From the NCBI RefSeq assembly GCF_000306965.1, contig NZ_JH976434.1, forward strand, positions 1,186,619 to 1,250,618: a stretch of DNA of 64,000 nt, in the 5' to 3' direction. The position numbers and the translations under genes were made by a program. Of this stretch, positions 35,033-44,224 are shown piece after piece. Position 1 is the first letter of the stretch. Each line of letters starts with the position of its first letter. Under the pieces are notes generated by a model. The model was not told where the DNA came from and did no database searches. It saw only the letters and a list, made by a program, of their open reading frames with translations. Source of the DNA: Amphibacillus jilinensis Y1 (GTDB lineage Bacteria; Bacillota; Bacilli; Bacillales; Amphibacillaceae).

Positions 35033-38000
35033 ATGCAACGATTAAATAGATTTATTAAAAAATTATCACAATTAATTATTAGTGATTTTATTGAACTCGC
35101 ATCATGGAAAAGTAAACGGTCAATATATATTCAACCAAGTCACTACTCTACCCTAAAAGATCACCTCTCCATTCAAACAGGTGATTATTTAATTAAATCT
35201 GGTGAAACATTATTTATGGAACAGGAAGTAAGGATACCTGAACATTGGGATCAAACCGATTTTGGTTTGCAATTAACGTTTGGAAATCCAGCTCAACGAA
35301 CACTTCATGAAGCACTTGTATCTATAAACGGAAAGCCCTATCACGGTATTGATCGTAATCGTGATTATGTTCCTTTACCAAAAAGTGAGTCATCAACGAT
35401 TCATTTATCTGTAGAGCTCTATCAACCCATTGCTCAAGCAAAAGACAACTTAAACGAACAGAACGAACCGGCAGAACATCATCCAGCCGATTTATATCTA
35501 ATAAATAATAGACTCATCGCTAGAAATAAACCATTAGAAAAGCTTATTTTCTCACTTAAAACTTACTTAGAATCCATCGCTTTATTGCCTGAAAATCACA
35601 TGACTAGAATAGAAATTTTTCAAGTGCTGGATCAATTTGCGAATCAAAATGAAAATATCGAAGCAAATAAATGGTCGGATTACGTTTTTATTAAAGAACA
35701 AACGGATCAACTCACAGCGCAATTGAAAGCATTAACTAAACCATCCAATGGAACCATTCATATGGTTGGACAATCTCATATTGACCTAGCATGGCTTTGG
35801 CCAGCAAAAGAAGCTGTTCGAAAATGCAGTCGTACGTTTTCAACGATGAGTACATTACTTGATAGAAACACTAATTTCACTTATGCCCAGAGTCAACCTA
35901 AAGCTTTTGCTGATATAAAAGAACATTTCCCTGATGTCTTTAATCGTGTTAAAGAGCATATTTCAAGTGGACGATTTGAATTGGTAGGTGGGATGTGGGT
36001 TGAACCAGATTTAAATATTCCTTCGGGAGAATCACTCGTACGTCAATTACTTTATGGACTCTCTTTCTATGAGACCGAATTTGGCATTAAACCACGCATT
36101 GAGTGGCTTCCTGACACTTTCGGTTATTGTGCATCACTACCACAAATCTTAAAAAAAGCCGATATGGAATATTTCATGACAACAAAGATGAATTGGAATG
36201 ATACAAACAAATTTCCATATGACCTCTTTTACTGGGAAGGAATAGATGGATCACGTGTGCTTTCTTATTTAAATCATGGTATTAACGAATATACGCATCC
36301 AAAAGAAATCGCTGATCACTGGAAAAGTTATAAGCAAAAAGACGTTCATCCCGAACAAATGTTACTATACGGACATGGCGATGGAGGCGGTGGCGTAACG
36401 AAAGAAATGATTAGTTATCTAGACGTAACTGATACTTTACCTGAACTACCGAAAATAGTTAACAGTTCCGCACATCAATTTTTCGATAATATTAAAGAAG
36501 CTAAACCACAGCTTCCTTGTTGGACAGGTGATATGTATCTCGAATTACACCGCGGTACTTATACATCTCAAGCTTACAATAAAAAAGCAAACCGACAAGC
36601 AGAGCTTCTCTATAGAGAAGCAGAAATCTGGAGTACTTTCGCTATGCTTAATGGCTTACAGCCTGACTTTAAAACCTTATACGATCAATGGCGTCTATTG
36701 TTATTTAATCAATTCCACGATATTATCCCGGGAACGTCAATCCCACAGGTCTATGAGCAATCAACTATTGATTATAATCAGATTATCAGTGCTGGCAAGG
36801 CCATCAGACACCGAGCAATTGATTATCTTACCGCTCTCATTGATACTCGGAGTGATGGAAAACCATATGTTATCTTTAATAGTCTTTCATGGACGCGTGA
36901 CGCAATGATAAAGATTAACGTTAATAAAGAACATCAGACCATTCAAGTTAAAGATAGTGAAGGACTGGTGTATACACACACTGTTCGTTCACTAGATCAT
37001 GATCAAATAGAAATAACGATTAATGTAACAGATGTTCCCGCATTCGGCTATAAAGTTATTTATCTAGTTGAGAATCAGCATCGAAACGTTGCTAGTGAGG
37101 AAATGATTTCATTTAATGGAGATTGGGAAACCCCTTTCTATCGTGTTAAATGGAATCAAGACGGTGAAATCGTTTCATTAATTGATAAAGAGGCTAACCG
37201 TGAATTAGTTCAAGAAGGTAAAACGATGAATTCATTTCAACTTTACCATGATCGGCCTCTTTATTGGGATGCTTGGGATATTGATCCTGAGTACGATTCA
37301 TATCCAATCGATTCAGTGAAATTAGAAAATGTTATCGTTAAACAAAGTTCAGAATTAGAAGATATTATTACATTTTCGTATGCGTTCGAACATTCAACGA
37401 TGACTCAAGATATCATTTTTTCACATGTAAATAAACGCATAGATTTTAGAACCGATGTGGATTGGAACGAAGAGCATAAATTACTAAAAGTAGCTTTCCC
37501 AGTTAACATTTATACACAGAAAGCAACTTATGAAATTCCGTTTGGTACAATTGAACGGCCAACGCATAAGAATACCAGTTGGGAACAAGCGCAATTTGAA
37601 GTATGTGGTCATCGCTTTGCTGACTTATCAGACACAAATTATGGGATAAGCTTACTTAACGACTCTAAGTATGGTTACGATATAAAAGATCGAACCATTC
37701 GACTATCATTGCTGCGTGCACCAAAATGGCCAGATCCTAATTCAGATATTGGTAAACATGCTTTTACTTATTCACTTTATCCGCATGAAAATGACTGGAA
37801 ATCAGGATTAACTGTCAGAGCAGGACATGAGCTTAATCAACCTGTAGTGATTAAATCGACGGAATCCCATGTTGGAAGTTTACCATCAAAAGGTTCGTTT
37901 ATTGAGGTGGATACTGAGCATGTAGTTGTAGATACAGTTAAACCAGCTGAAAATTCACAAGGTGTTGTCGTTCGTTGCTATGAATCAACAGGGGGGCGCA

Positions 38001-38167
38001 ACAAATTAACAATACAGCCGAACTTTAATGTTAACCAAGTTTATGAGACTAATTTACTTGAAGAACATCCTGAATATATCGGTATGAAGGCTAATCAATT
38101 AACTGTAGAGGTAAACCCTTATGAAATAAAAACCTATTACTTCACGTTGAAGGAGGAACAAAAATGA
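35033..38167 (+). CDS. GH38 alpha-mannosidase (large, second paralogue)
   Basis: A 1044-residue cytoplasmic enzyme of the MAN2C1-like subfamily. Zinc residues H249 and D251 lie in GQSHIDLAWLWPA, the nucleophile D361 in WLPDTFGYCA, and LYGHGDGGGG and QFHDIIPGTS are conserved. It shares architecture and many blocks with the protein at 26515-29634 (for example the ending SYLYPHE-type segment and SLLNDSKYGYDIKD) but is clearly diverged, so different linkage preferences are likely. Its stop overlaps the GH3 start by four bases (ATGA). Confidence 0.92.
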   Translation: MQRLNRFIKKLSQLIISDFIELASWKSKRSIYIQPSHYSTLKDHLSIQTGDYLIKSGETLFMEQEVRIPEHWDQTDFGLQLTFGNPAQRTLHEALVSINGKPYHGIDRNRDYVPLPKSESSTIHLSVELYQPIAQAKDNLNEQNEPAEHHPADLYLINNRLIARNKPLEKLIFSLKTYLESIALLPENHMTRIEIFQVLDQFANQNENIEANKWSDYVFIKEQTDQLTAQLKALTKPSNGTIHMVGQSHIDLAWLWPAKEAVRKCSRTFSTMSTLLDRNTNFTYAQSQPKAFADIKEHFPDVFNRVKEHISSGRFELVGGMWVEPDLNIPSGESLVRQLLYGLSFYETEFGIKPRIEWLPDTFGYCASLPQILKKADMEYFMTTKMNWNDTNKFPYDLFYWEGIDGSRVLSYLNHGINEYTHPKEIADHWKSYKQKDVHPEQMLLYGHGDGGGGVTKEMISYLDVTDTLPELPKIVNSSAHQFFDNIKEAKPQLPCWTGDMYLELHRGTYTSQAYNKKANRQAELLYREAEIWSTFAMLNGLQPDFKTLYDQWRLLLFNQFHDIIPGTSIPQVYEQSTIDYNQIISAGKAIRHRAIDYLTALIDTRSDGKPYVIFNSLSWTRDAMIKINVNKEHQTIQVKDSEGLVYTHTVRSLDHDQIEITINVTDVPAFGYKVIYLVENQHRNVASEEMISFNGDWETPFYRVKWNQDGEIVSLIDKEANRELVQEGKTMNSFQLYHDRPLYWDAWDIDPEYDSYPIDSVKLENVIVKQSSELEDIITFSYAFEHSTMTQDIIFSHVNKRIDFRTDVDWNEEHKLLKVAFPVNIYTQKATYEIPFGTIERPTHKNTSWEQAQFEVCGHRFADLSDTNYGISLLNDSKYGYDIKDRTIRLSLLRAPKWPDPNSDIGKHAFTYSLYPHENDWKSGLTVRAGHELNQPVVIKSTESHVGSLPSKGSFIEVDTEHVVVDTVKPAENSQGVVVRCYESTGGRNKLTIQPNFNVNQVYETNLLEEHPEYIGMKANQLTVEVNPYEIKTYYFTLKEEQK

Positions 38168-40461
38168 CCCTCTTTCTTGATAAATCTTATCCGACAAAAA
38201 TACGTGTTGAACATTTACTAAAACAAATGACCTTAAAAGAAAAGGTAGGGCAGCTTAATCAGCATTTATATGGCTGGCAATGTTACAAAAAGTATGACTC
38301 CACATTTGAATTGACAAATCTTTTTAAAAATGAAGTAGCGAAATGGGGAGGAATTGGGGCTCTATATGGTTTATTTAGAGCAGATCCATGGTCTAAAAAG
38401 ACTTACAAGAATGGGATTAATGCTTTAGACAGTCCAAAAGTGGCCAATAAAATACAGGACTATATAGAAAAGCATACGCGATTAAAAATACCTGCCTTAC
38501 TTTCAGAAGAGTGCCCACACGGACATCAGGCCCTAGATGGCACTGTCATTCCAACTAATATTGGTAGTGGCTCAACTTGGAATCCAGAACTCATGCAAGA
38601 TATTTATTCGGATATTGCTAGAGAGATTAGAAAGCGCGGGGCACATCTGGGGCTGATTTCAACTCTTGATATTGCAAGAGACCCGAGATGGGGACGGACG
38701 GAAGAATCTTTTGGTGAAGACCCTTGTTTAGCTGCTAAAATGACAGAAGCTGCTGTTAAAGGTTTTCAAGGCACGCACTCAGAGAGTCTATCTTCAATGC
38801 ATCAAATTGGGGCTGTCTTAAAACATTTTAGCGCTCAAGGATCGGGAGAAGGTGGCATTAATGCAGCACCAGCTTCAATCGGCTTACGCGAATTACATGA
38901 CATTCATTTACCTGGTATGAAAGCTGGTAGTAAAGCTGGGGCAGTAGGATGTATGGCTGCTTATAATGAAATTGATGGTATCCCATGTCATGCAAGTGAA
39001 TATCTTCTTAATGATGTTTTACGAAAACAGCTGGGTTTTAATGGTGTTGTAATGGCAGACGGTGTTGCGATTGATCGGCTAAATATATTAACTGGAAGCT
39101 TTGAAAAGTCAGCTACGACAGCTCTAAAAGCAGGCGTTGATCTAAGTTTATGGGATACAAGCTTTACAAGATTAGAAGATGCCGTGAAAGCTCATTTACT
39201 CGATGAAAGGGTTATAGACAAAGCTGTTAGTCGCATTTTAACATTAAAGTTTGAGTTTGGGTTATTTGAAAGCCGTTATATCGATGAACCTATCTCTATT
39301 GAAACAGTCATTCACCCAAAAACCAAAGATAAAAATTTAAAAGTGGCTGAAGAATCACTCGTCTTACTGAAAAACAATGATATTTTACCACTTGACTCAT
39401 CAATAAAGAACATTGCTTTAATTGGACCAAATGCAGATTCAGTATATAACTTGCTTGGTGATTACACAGCCACTCAACAAGATGGAAAAGTTAAATCCAT
39501 TTATGAAGCACTTCAAATAGCTAACCCTAAGGCAACCATTACTTATAGTAAAGGGTGTGGCATTTTAGATCAAAGTAAAGATGGTTTTACAGAAGCATTA
39601 GCTGCAGCAGAAGCCGCCGATTTAGTGATCTTAGCTGTTGGTGGAAGTAGTTCTAGAGATTTTAATCTTACTTTCGATAAAAATGGGGCAGCACTTCCTA
39701 ACGATCAACCGGTTGATATGGACTGCGGTGAAGGAATGGATGTCGCTGATTTAAGGCTAGGGGGGGTTCAAGAGGAATTAATAGAAGCAATTAAAAAACT
39801 AAATAAACCTACTGTTGGCCTTCTTGTCCAAGGGAGACCCTACGCTGTAGAGGGATTGAGTACAGCATGTGATGCGCTTCTCTGCTGTTGGTATCCTGGT
39901 GCAGAAGGGGGAGAAGCCATCGCCCGTACGTTATTAGGTCATAATGTTCCGAGCGGGAAGTTGCCTATTTCCATTCCCCGCTCCACAAGTCAACTTCCTG
40001 TGTACTACAATAAAAAAGACTTGGGACAGCAGTTGCATTATCATGATATAACGACTTCTCCACTCTATCCATTTGGTTATGGATTAAGTTACACAACATT
40101 TAAGCTACGCATCGATGAAATCTCAAATGAAAGTATATCCATTAGAGAATTAGAGCAAGGCAACAAGGTCTTCATCAAAACGTCGATTGAAAACATTGGT
40201 AAAGTAAGTGGATCAGAGGTAATTCAACTATATAGACATGATCAACAATCAAGTATTACACCGCGAATAAAAGAATTAAAAGCATTTAAAAAAATATTTT
40301 TAAAACCTTCAGAGAAAATAACATATACCTTCACTTTAGATAAAGAAGATATGTGCACATGGAACAAGGACCTTGCCTATGTTTTAGAACCAAAAGTAAT
40401 TCAATGGTATGTCGGCAATAGCTCTTTAGCAAGTCAAAGCGTATTATTAACGATATATTAA
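38164..40461 (+). CDS. GH3 family glycosidase
   Basis: A 765-residue GH3 enzyme with a TIM barrel, an alpha/beta sandwich and a C-terminal fibronectin III-like domain (SGSEVIQLYRHDQQSS). The nucleophile is D299 in NGVVMADGVAIDRL; substrate-binding segments LSEECPHGHQAL and ARDPRWGRTEESFGEDP are typical of the beta-glucosidase/beta-xylosidase branch. No NagZ-type KHFPGHG motif is present (KHFSAQGSGEGG here), so N-acetylglucosaminidase activity is less likely. No signal peptide. In this locus it may remove a beta-linked residue from the glycan; the substrate remains open. Confidence 0.88.
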   Translation: MTLFLDKSYPTKIRVEHLLKQMTLKEKVGQLNQHLYGWQCYKKYDSTFELTNLFKNEVAKWGGIGALYGLFRADPWSKKTYKNGINALDSPKVANKIQDYIEKHTRLKIPALLSEECPHGHQALDGTVIPTNIGSGSTWNPELMQDIYSDIAREIRKRGAHLGLISTLDIARDPRWGRTEESFGEDPCLAAKMTEAAVKGFQGTHSESLSSMHQIGAVLKHFSAQGSGEGGINAAPASIGLRELHDIHLPGMKAGSKAGAVGCMAAYNEIDGIPCHASEYLLNDVLRKQLGFNGVVMADGVAIDRLNILTGSFEKSATTALKAGVDLSLWDTSFTRLEDAVKAHLLDERVIDKAVSRILTLKFEFGLFESRYIDEPISIETVIHPKTKDKNLKVAEESLVLLKNNDILPLDSSIKNIALIGPNADSVYNLLGDYTATQQDGKVKSIYEALQIANPKATITYSKGCGILDQSKDGFTEALAAAEAADLVILAVGGSSSRDFNLTFDKNGAALPNDQPVDMDCGEGMDVADLRLGGVQEELIEAIKKLNKPTVGLLVQGRPYAVEGLSTACDALLCCWYPGAEGGEAIARTLLGHNVPSGKLPISIPRSTSQLPVYYNKKDLGQQLHYHDITTSPLYPFGYGLSYTTFKLRIDEISNESISIRELEQGNKVFIKTSIENIGKVSGSEVIQLYRHDQQSSITPRIKELKAFKKIFLKPSEKITYTFTLDKEDMCTWNKDLAYVLEPKVIQWYVGNSSLASQSVLLTIY

Positions 40462-40764
40462 ACTGTATAAACGCATAAATCGTACAATCGTTTATCTCAA
40501 GTAGCAATGTTCTTGCTGTATAGGATAACTGTGTACGTAAGAATAATGGTTACAATATTAGCGTTTTATTATGCAATAGATTGGATGGATTGAATTTGGT
40601 ATTTAACTCGACTTAATCCATCCAACTTCTTGTTTATATGCCCACTATCCATCACGCGCATCGGCACGTCCAGGACATTGCCAGCGAAGGCGGGGTGAAC
40701 TTGACGGTTGCCAAGCCTTGAAAGGAAATTTAGCCCATCAAGGTAAATGTTTAAAGTAACGTTT
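40462..40764. other. Intergenic strip with terminator and GC-rich patch
   Basis: After the GH3 stop a terminator hairpin lies at 40581-40625. It is followed at about 40640-40720 by a patch whose base composition is distinctly richer in G and C than its neighbours (CACGCGCATCGGCACGTCC). No gene is supported there. Confidence 0.5.
40581..40625 (+). terminator. Terminator of the ROK-GH38-GH3 group
   Basis: An 11-bp perfect stem (TTGGATGGATT / AATCCATCCAA, 23-base loop) is followed by CTTCTTGTTTA, 120 bp after the GH3 stop. Confidence 0.65.
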
Positions 40765-41103
40765 TTATTTTTTACTATCGCTTTTCCATATACTTTTTCC
40801 GTCAGTTAAAAATATTGCACTTGGGGGATCATCATAGAGAGAAATTTCAATCAATGAACCTTTTTCTTGTGTTAACCAATTATATAAACTGCTTTTGTTA
40901 TTACTAGGATGAGATAAAATTTCACTTACTCTAAATACAACTGCATCATATTCTGTATAATTTATATCTCCCTCATCTAATCCATTGTCTGTTTCGAAAA
41001 CTGTATCTAATTCGCCAATAATCCTTAGTCCATTTTTCCATTCTAGTATCATGTCACTATCTTCATAATTTATTAATGTTTCTATTAAAGCGTCATAACC
41101 CAT
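40765..41103 (-). CDS. Putative immunity-type small protein
   Basis: 112 residues from the ATG at 41103 (a GTG at 41109 is also possible; AAGAGAG precedes both). The protein is soluble and very acidic ([17 protein letters not shown]), of the size and character of immunity proteins of polymorphic toxin systems. It directly follows a fragment that looks like the C-terminal tip of such a toxin. No family could be named; the immunity role is inferred from size, charge and neighbour. Confidence 0.6.
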   Translation of the reverse strand: MGYDALIETLINYEDSDMILEWKNGLRIIGELDTVFETDNGLDEGDINYTEYDAVVFRVSEILSHPSNNKSSLYNWLTQEKGSLIEISLYDDPPSAIFLTDGKSIWKSDSKK

Positions 41104-41126
41104 ATGCACTCTCTTTTCTTTTGTTT

Positions 41127-41339
41127 TTATGGTCTTGATGGTACTATATGCGATCCGCCTTTTCCATAATGAATCATTCCTCTAGTAGTTTCAAGGTATT
41201 CACCAGTATCACGATAATAGTATTTTCCAATTAACTTATCAAATTCTAATCTTTCTTTTTTACCGTTTGGCAGCGTTATCAAAGTGCATTGCAAAATCCT
41301 TTGTCTTCTTATAGTTAGCACAAAATAACTAAACCGCAA
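41127..41339 (-). pseudogene. Polymorphic-toxin C-terminal fragment
   Basis: A 70-codon frame without a ribosome site that ends [18 protein letters not shown]. The compact basic tip with conserved-looking His, Gly and Pro residues resembles C-terminal toxin tips of secreted polymorphic toxins. The upstream delivery and repeat regions are missing, and the frame is closed by a stop just before 41339, so this is a displaced or decayed tip rather than a full gene. Confidence 0.45.
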
Positions 41340-41476
41340 TCTTGAGTAGAAATGAAATTTTTGTTAATATTATTAACTATATGGAATTGTTATTGAAAAA
41401 ATGTACATTAGTTTTTTAAATTGTAATGTCAATTGGTTTGAATATCTGAAAAACCGCTAAACATAAGGAGTGTAGG

Positions 41477-42346
41477 ATGGACAATACTTTAGTAATAATT
41501 GCTCTAGCAATAGTTTCAGCTTCTTCAAGAGGGATTATAAGCGTTATCGATAGGTACCAAATTGGAATTAAAAAAAATTCAGTAATAGATGTTAATCTAT
41601 ATAATAATTTGTATACTATTTCGTTAGTTTTTATCATTAGTCTTTATTTTCCTATAGGAGATATATTCACAGACTATAAAGTATATATTTATAGTTTGAT
41701 AGTCCAATTCGTGGCAATGGGATACTCCTATCTATTTAAAAATATGACAATCTTCGAATCAGCTATTGCTGCAAAAACAGCCGACGTGTTTATTCCCATA
41801 GCCGTTTTTCTAGCAACAGGTGTATTTGAAATTTCTACATACCTGATTTCTATACTTACTACGTTAATGGTATATTTTTGGTTAAAAAATTCTTCTAAGG
41901 ACATAAATAAATATTTACTTGGTATAGTTGTCATTGTTCCATTATTAGTCATTCAATCATTTTTATCGCCTATTTTAGTTTCAGAATACAGGGGAGATCC
42001 ATATTTAGTCATTGGTTTTACTATAGTAACTTTATATATAAGATTTTTTATCTCTTTTGTCTTATTCTTATTTACAAATAAATTTACAAAATCTAATATT
42101 TCTTTCAATTTTAAAGCGGCCTCCCTATATATTGGTAGAGGTTTTCTAACCATTATTGCTCAACTCACGTTCGTAATAGTAACAGCAAGTAATGCTGCTT
42201 CTTTAGGATGGATATTTTTAAATATGACCTCATTCTACGGCGTTATCTATTCTTCTATCTTCTTGAAAGAAAAAGTCTTAAAAAAAGATTTTTTATTTAT
42301 CTGTGCTATTACAGCTATAGTGGTAATTAAAGAATTGCTTAGTTAA
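41477..42346 (+). CDS. DMT-superfamily (EamA-like) membrane transporter
   Basis: A 289-residue protein with about ten hydrophobic segments and short loops, including two halves of similar plan, as in EamA transporters. Diagnostic segments are YSYLFKNMTIFESAIAAKTA in the first half and SLGWIFLNMTSFYGVIYSS near the end. TAAGGAGTG precedes the ATG. Substrate unknown. Transcribed towards the convergent defence island; base composition is more AT-rich than the glycan genes. Confidence 0.8.
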   Translation: MDNTLVIIALAIVSASSRGIISVIDRYQIGIKKNSVIDVNLYNNLYTISLVFIISLYFPIGDIFTDYKVYIYSLIVQFVAMGYSYLFKNMTIFESAIAAKTADVFIPIAVFLATGVFEISTYLISILTTLMVYFWLKNSSKDINKYLLGIVVIVPLLVIQSFLSPILVSEYRGDPYLVIGFTIVTLYIRFFISFVLFLFTNKFTKSNISFNFKAASLYIGRGFLTIIAQLTFVIVTASNAASLGWIFLNMTSFYGVIYSSIFLKEKVLKKDFLFICAITAIVVIKELLS

Positions 42347-42616
42347 GGTATACTTGAGCTTCGCAATTCTAAGCAACTCTATAAATGACACGCATCCAAA
42401 CCCTTTATACTCATCCATTTGTTGTATGATGAAACGGATAATGAAGATGATTACTCATTTTCAATACCCGCTTCTGACAACAATATTCCACCTTATTTAC
42501 ATCATTTTTTGCCTCTACTTATGGTACGGTTCATCGTACCGGTTTGTAGGGTGAAATTGTAACAAATAAAATATAGGGTTGTAAAAATTTATACGCTTCT
42601 CATGTTTTTAGCTTTG

Positions 42617-44224
42617 TCAAAAAATAAAATTATTACGTAAAGTAATCAGTCTTGGAATCTGCAAAAATTCTGATTCTACTCCTGAAATTTCCCCATTCCT
42701 ATTATGCCTTTTAGTACTAGTACATAAAACGCAGACTTTTTTTGCTCTTGTGATACCAACATAATGCAAATTCAAATCTTGAATAGGACTACTGTATTCA
42801 CCATTGTATGAAGATGGCATAATGTACTTATATAAATCTAGATGGAATACAATATCAAATTCTAGCCCCTTAGATTTATGTAATGTCATAATTTGAACTT
42901 GATTAGTATTTGCAGGTTTAAATTTTTCTAACAAATCATTATCTGCTAATATTTTCTGAAGTATATTTACAGAATTCGTATTAACTGCATTAGGATATAT
43001 TAGACTGGAAATTTCTATAAATTTATCTATTAGGTGCAATGGCTCTTTATAATCGTTCAAATCTTCAACATCGCGTAGTAACTTAATTAATCTTTTTGCT
43101 TTACCAAACTGTAGTTCAATATTTAAATATTGTTCAATAAACTCATACTTGGTAGATCTTTTATTGAAAATGAAATTTAATACGTTATCAAAAAGGTTCC
43201 CCCATAAACTTGAATCATTATCAAAAGGGGTTCCACTAAAAAATTTGTGGTTAAGAGTTAATTCTTCATTAATAAGACTTCCCGTCCGATTACCTCTTAC
43301 TAATATACCTACTTTATTAAAATCATCTACATCAAACATTGATATAGTTTTTGGTATTGCATTATCTAGCCATCTAGCTATATCAATCTCATTACCTATT
43401 ATTTTTTTTCTATACATTCTGCTTTCGTTTGTCTGAATGATATCATTAAATTCTCTAGAAATTAATTTCATTGAGTAATTAATAATTGATTGATGACATC
43501 TATGGTTTTTGGTAATATGGAAAGGTTTAAACCTTTTATTTTGCGCAAGTTCAATTAGGTATTCAGATGATTTATCAGCAAAGCCAAATATTGATTGATT
43601 TATATCCCCTACTGCAATTCCAATTAAACCTAAATTATTTAACTCTATAAATAATTTATGTTGGTCTCTCCCGGAATCTTGATATTCGTCTATGACAATG
43701 TGACTATATCTTGCACTTAAGTATCTTTTACAGGCCATTGAGTTTAACAACACTTCCATTGCTAATTCTGATACAGATTCTAATATTACATAACCTTCTG
43801 AGTATAACCACTTTAAAGTCTTCATGTTTTTATTAAACCAGGACTTCAGGTCATCCGCTCCACCGTACTCAATGTACTTTTTAAACAGTGGGTGATCTTT
43901 ATCAATGATTTCTAATTCCTTTTTAGGCTTGCTAAATAAATGTCGTCCAAAAGGTAATATTATCTCTGAAATATAAAATTTGTCCATTGTACCAAAAAAG
44001 GTTCCTTTTTTATCTATACCGCCGTTCATACATCTTTTTTCAAGCTCACGACTTGCTTTACCCGTAAAGGATATTGCAATTACCCCCTTATAAATTGGTG
44101 ATTCAGCTAAAATGTTTGTTATTTTATTTACTAATGTAAAAGTCTTACCACTTCCAGGTTGTGCTATGACTACTGTGTTGCTGTTATAATCAATAATTTT
44201 TTGTTGTTCTTCAGTTGGAACCAT
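42617..44224 (-). CDS. gajB: GajB-like UvrD/Rep-type helicase (Gabija)
   Basis: An SF1 DNA helicase of 535 residues. The ATG at 44224 follows GGAGG and is preferred over 44242. Walker A AQPGSGKT is at residues 21-28, the Walker B DEYQD box in VIDEYQDSGRD, and the late motif VGITRAKK is typical of UvrD helicases. It overlaps the end of the OLD-family nuclease gene by 14 bp. This order (OLD nuclease, then short UvrD helicase) defines the Gabija antiphage system, in which the helicase associates with the GajA tetramer and nucleotide depletion releases DNA cleavage. Confidence 0.9.
   Translation of the reverse strand: MVPTEEQQKIIDYNSNTVVIAQPGSGKTFTLVNKITNILAESPIYKGVIAISFTGKASRELEKRCMNGGIDKKGTFFGTMDKFYISEIILPFGRHLFSKPKKELEIIDKDHPLFKKYIEYGGADDLKSWFNKNMKTLKWLYSEGYVILESVSELAMEVLLNSMACKRYLSARYSHIVIDEYQDSGRDQHKLFIELNNLGLIGIAVGDINQSIFGFADKSSEYLIELAQNKRFKPFHITKNHRCHQSIINYSMKLISREFNDIIQTNESRMYRKKIIGNEIDIARWLDNAIPKTISMFDVDDFNKVGILVRGNRTGSLINEELTLNHKFFSGTPFDNDSSLWGNLFDNVLNFIFNKRSTKYEFIEQYLNIELQFGKAKRLIKLLRDVEDLNDYKEPLHLIDKFIEISSLIYPNAVNTNSVNILQKILADNDLLEKFKPANTNQVQIMTLHKSKGLEFDIVFHLDLYKYIMPSSYNGEYSSPIQDLNLHYVGITRAKKVCVLCTSTKRHNRNGEISGVESEFLQIPRLITLRNNFIF

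Noticed and set aside
36528-36908. 126-codon plus-strand ORF
   Set aside because: Shadow frame inside the GH38 gene at 35033-38167, without start signals.
41350-41470. Possible CRISPR or tandem repeat in AT-rich gap
   Set aside because: No regularly spaced repeat is present; the gap is simply AT-rich.
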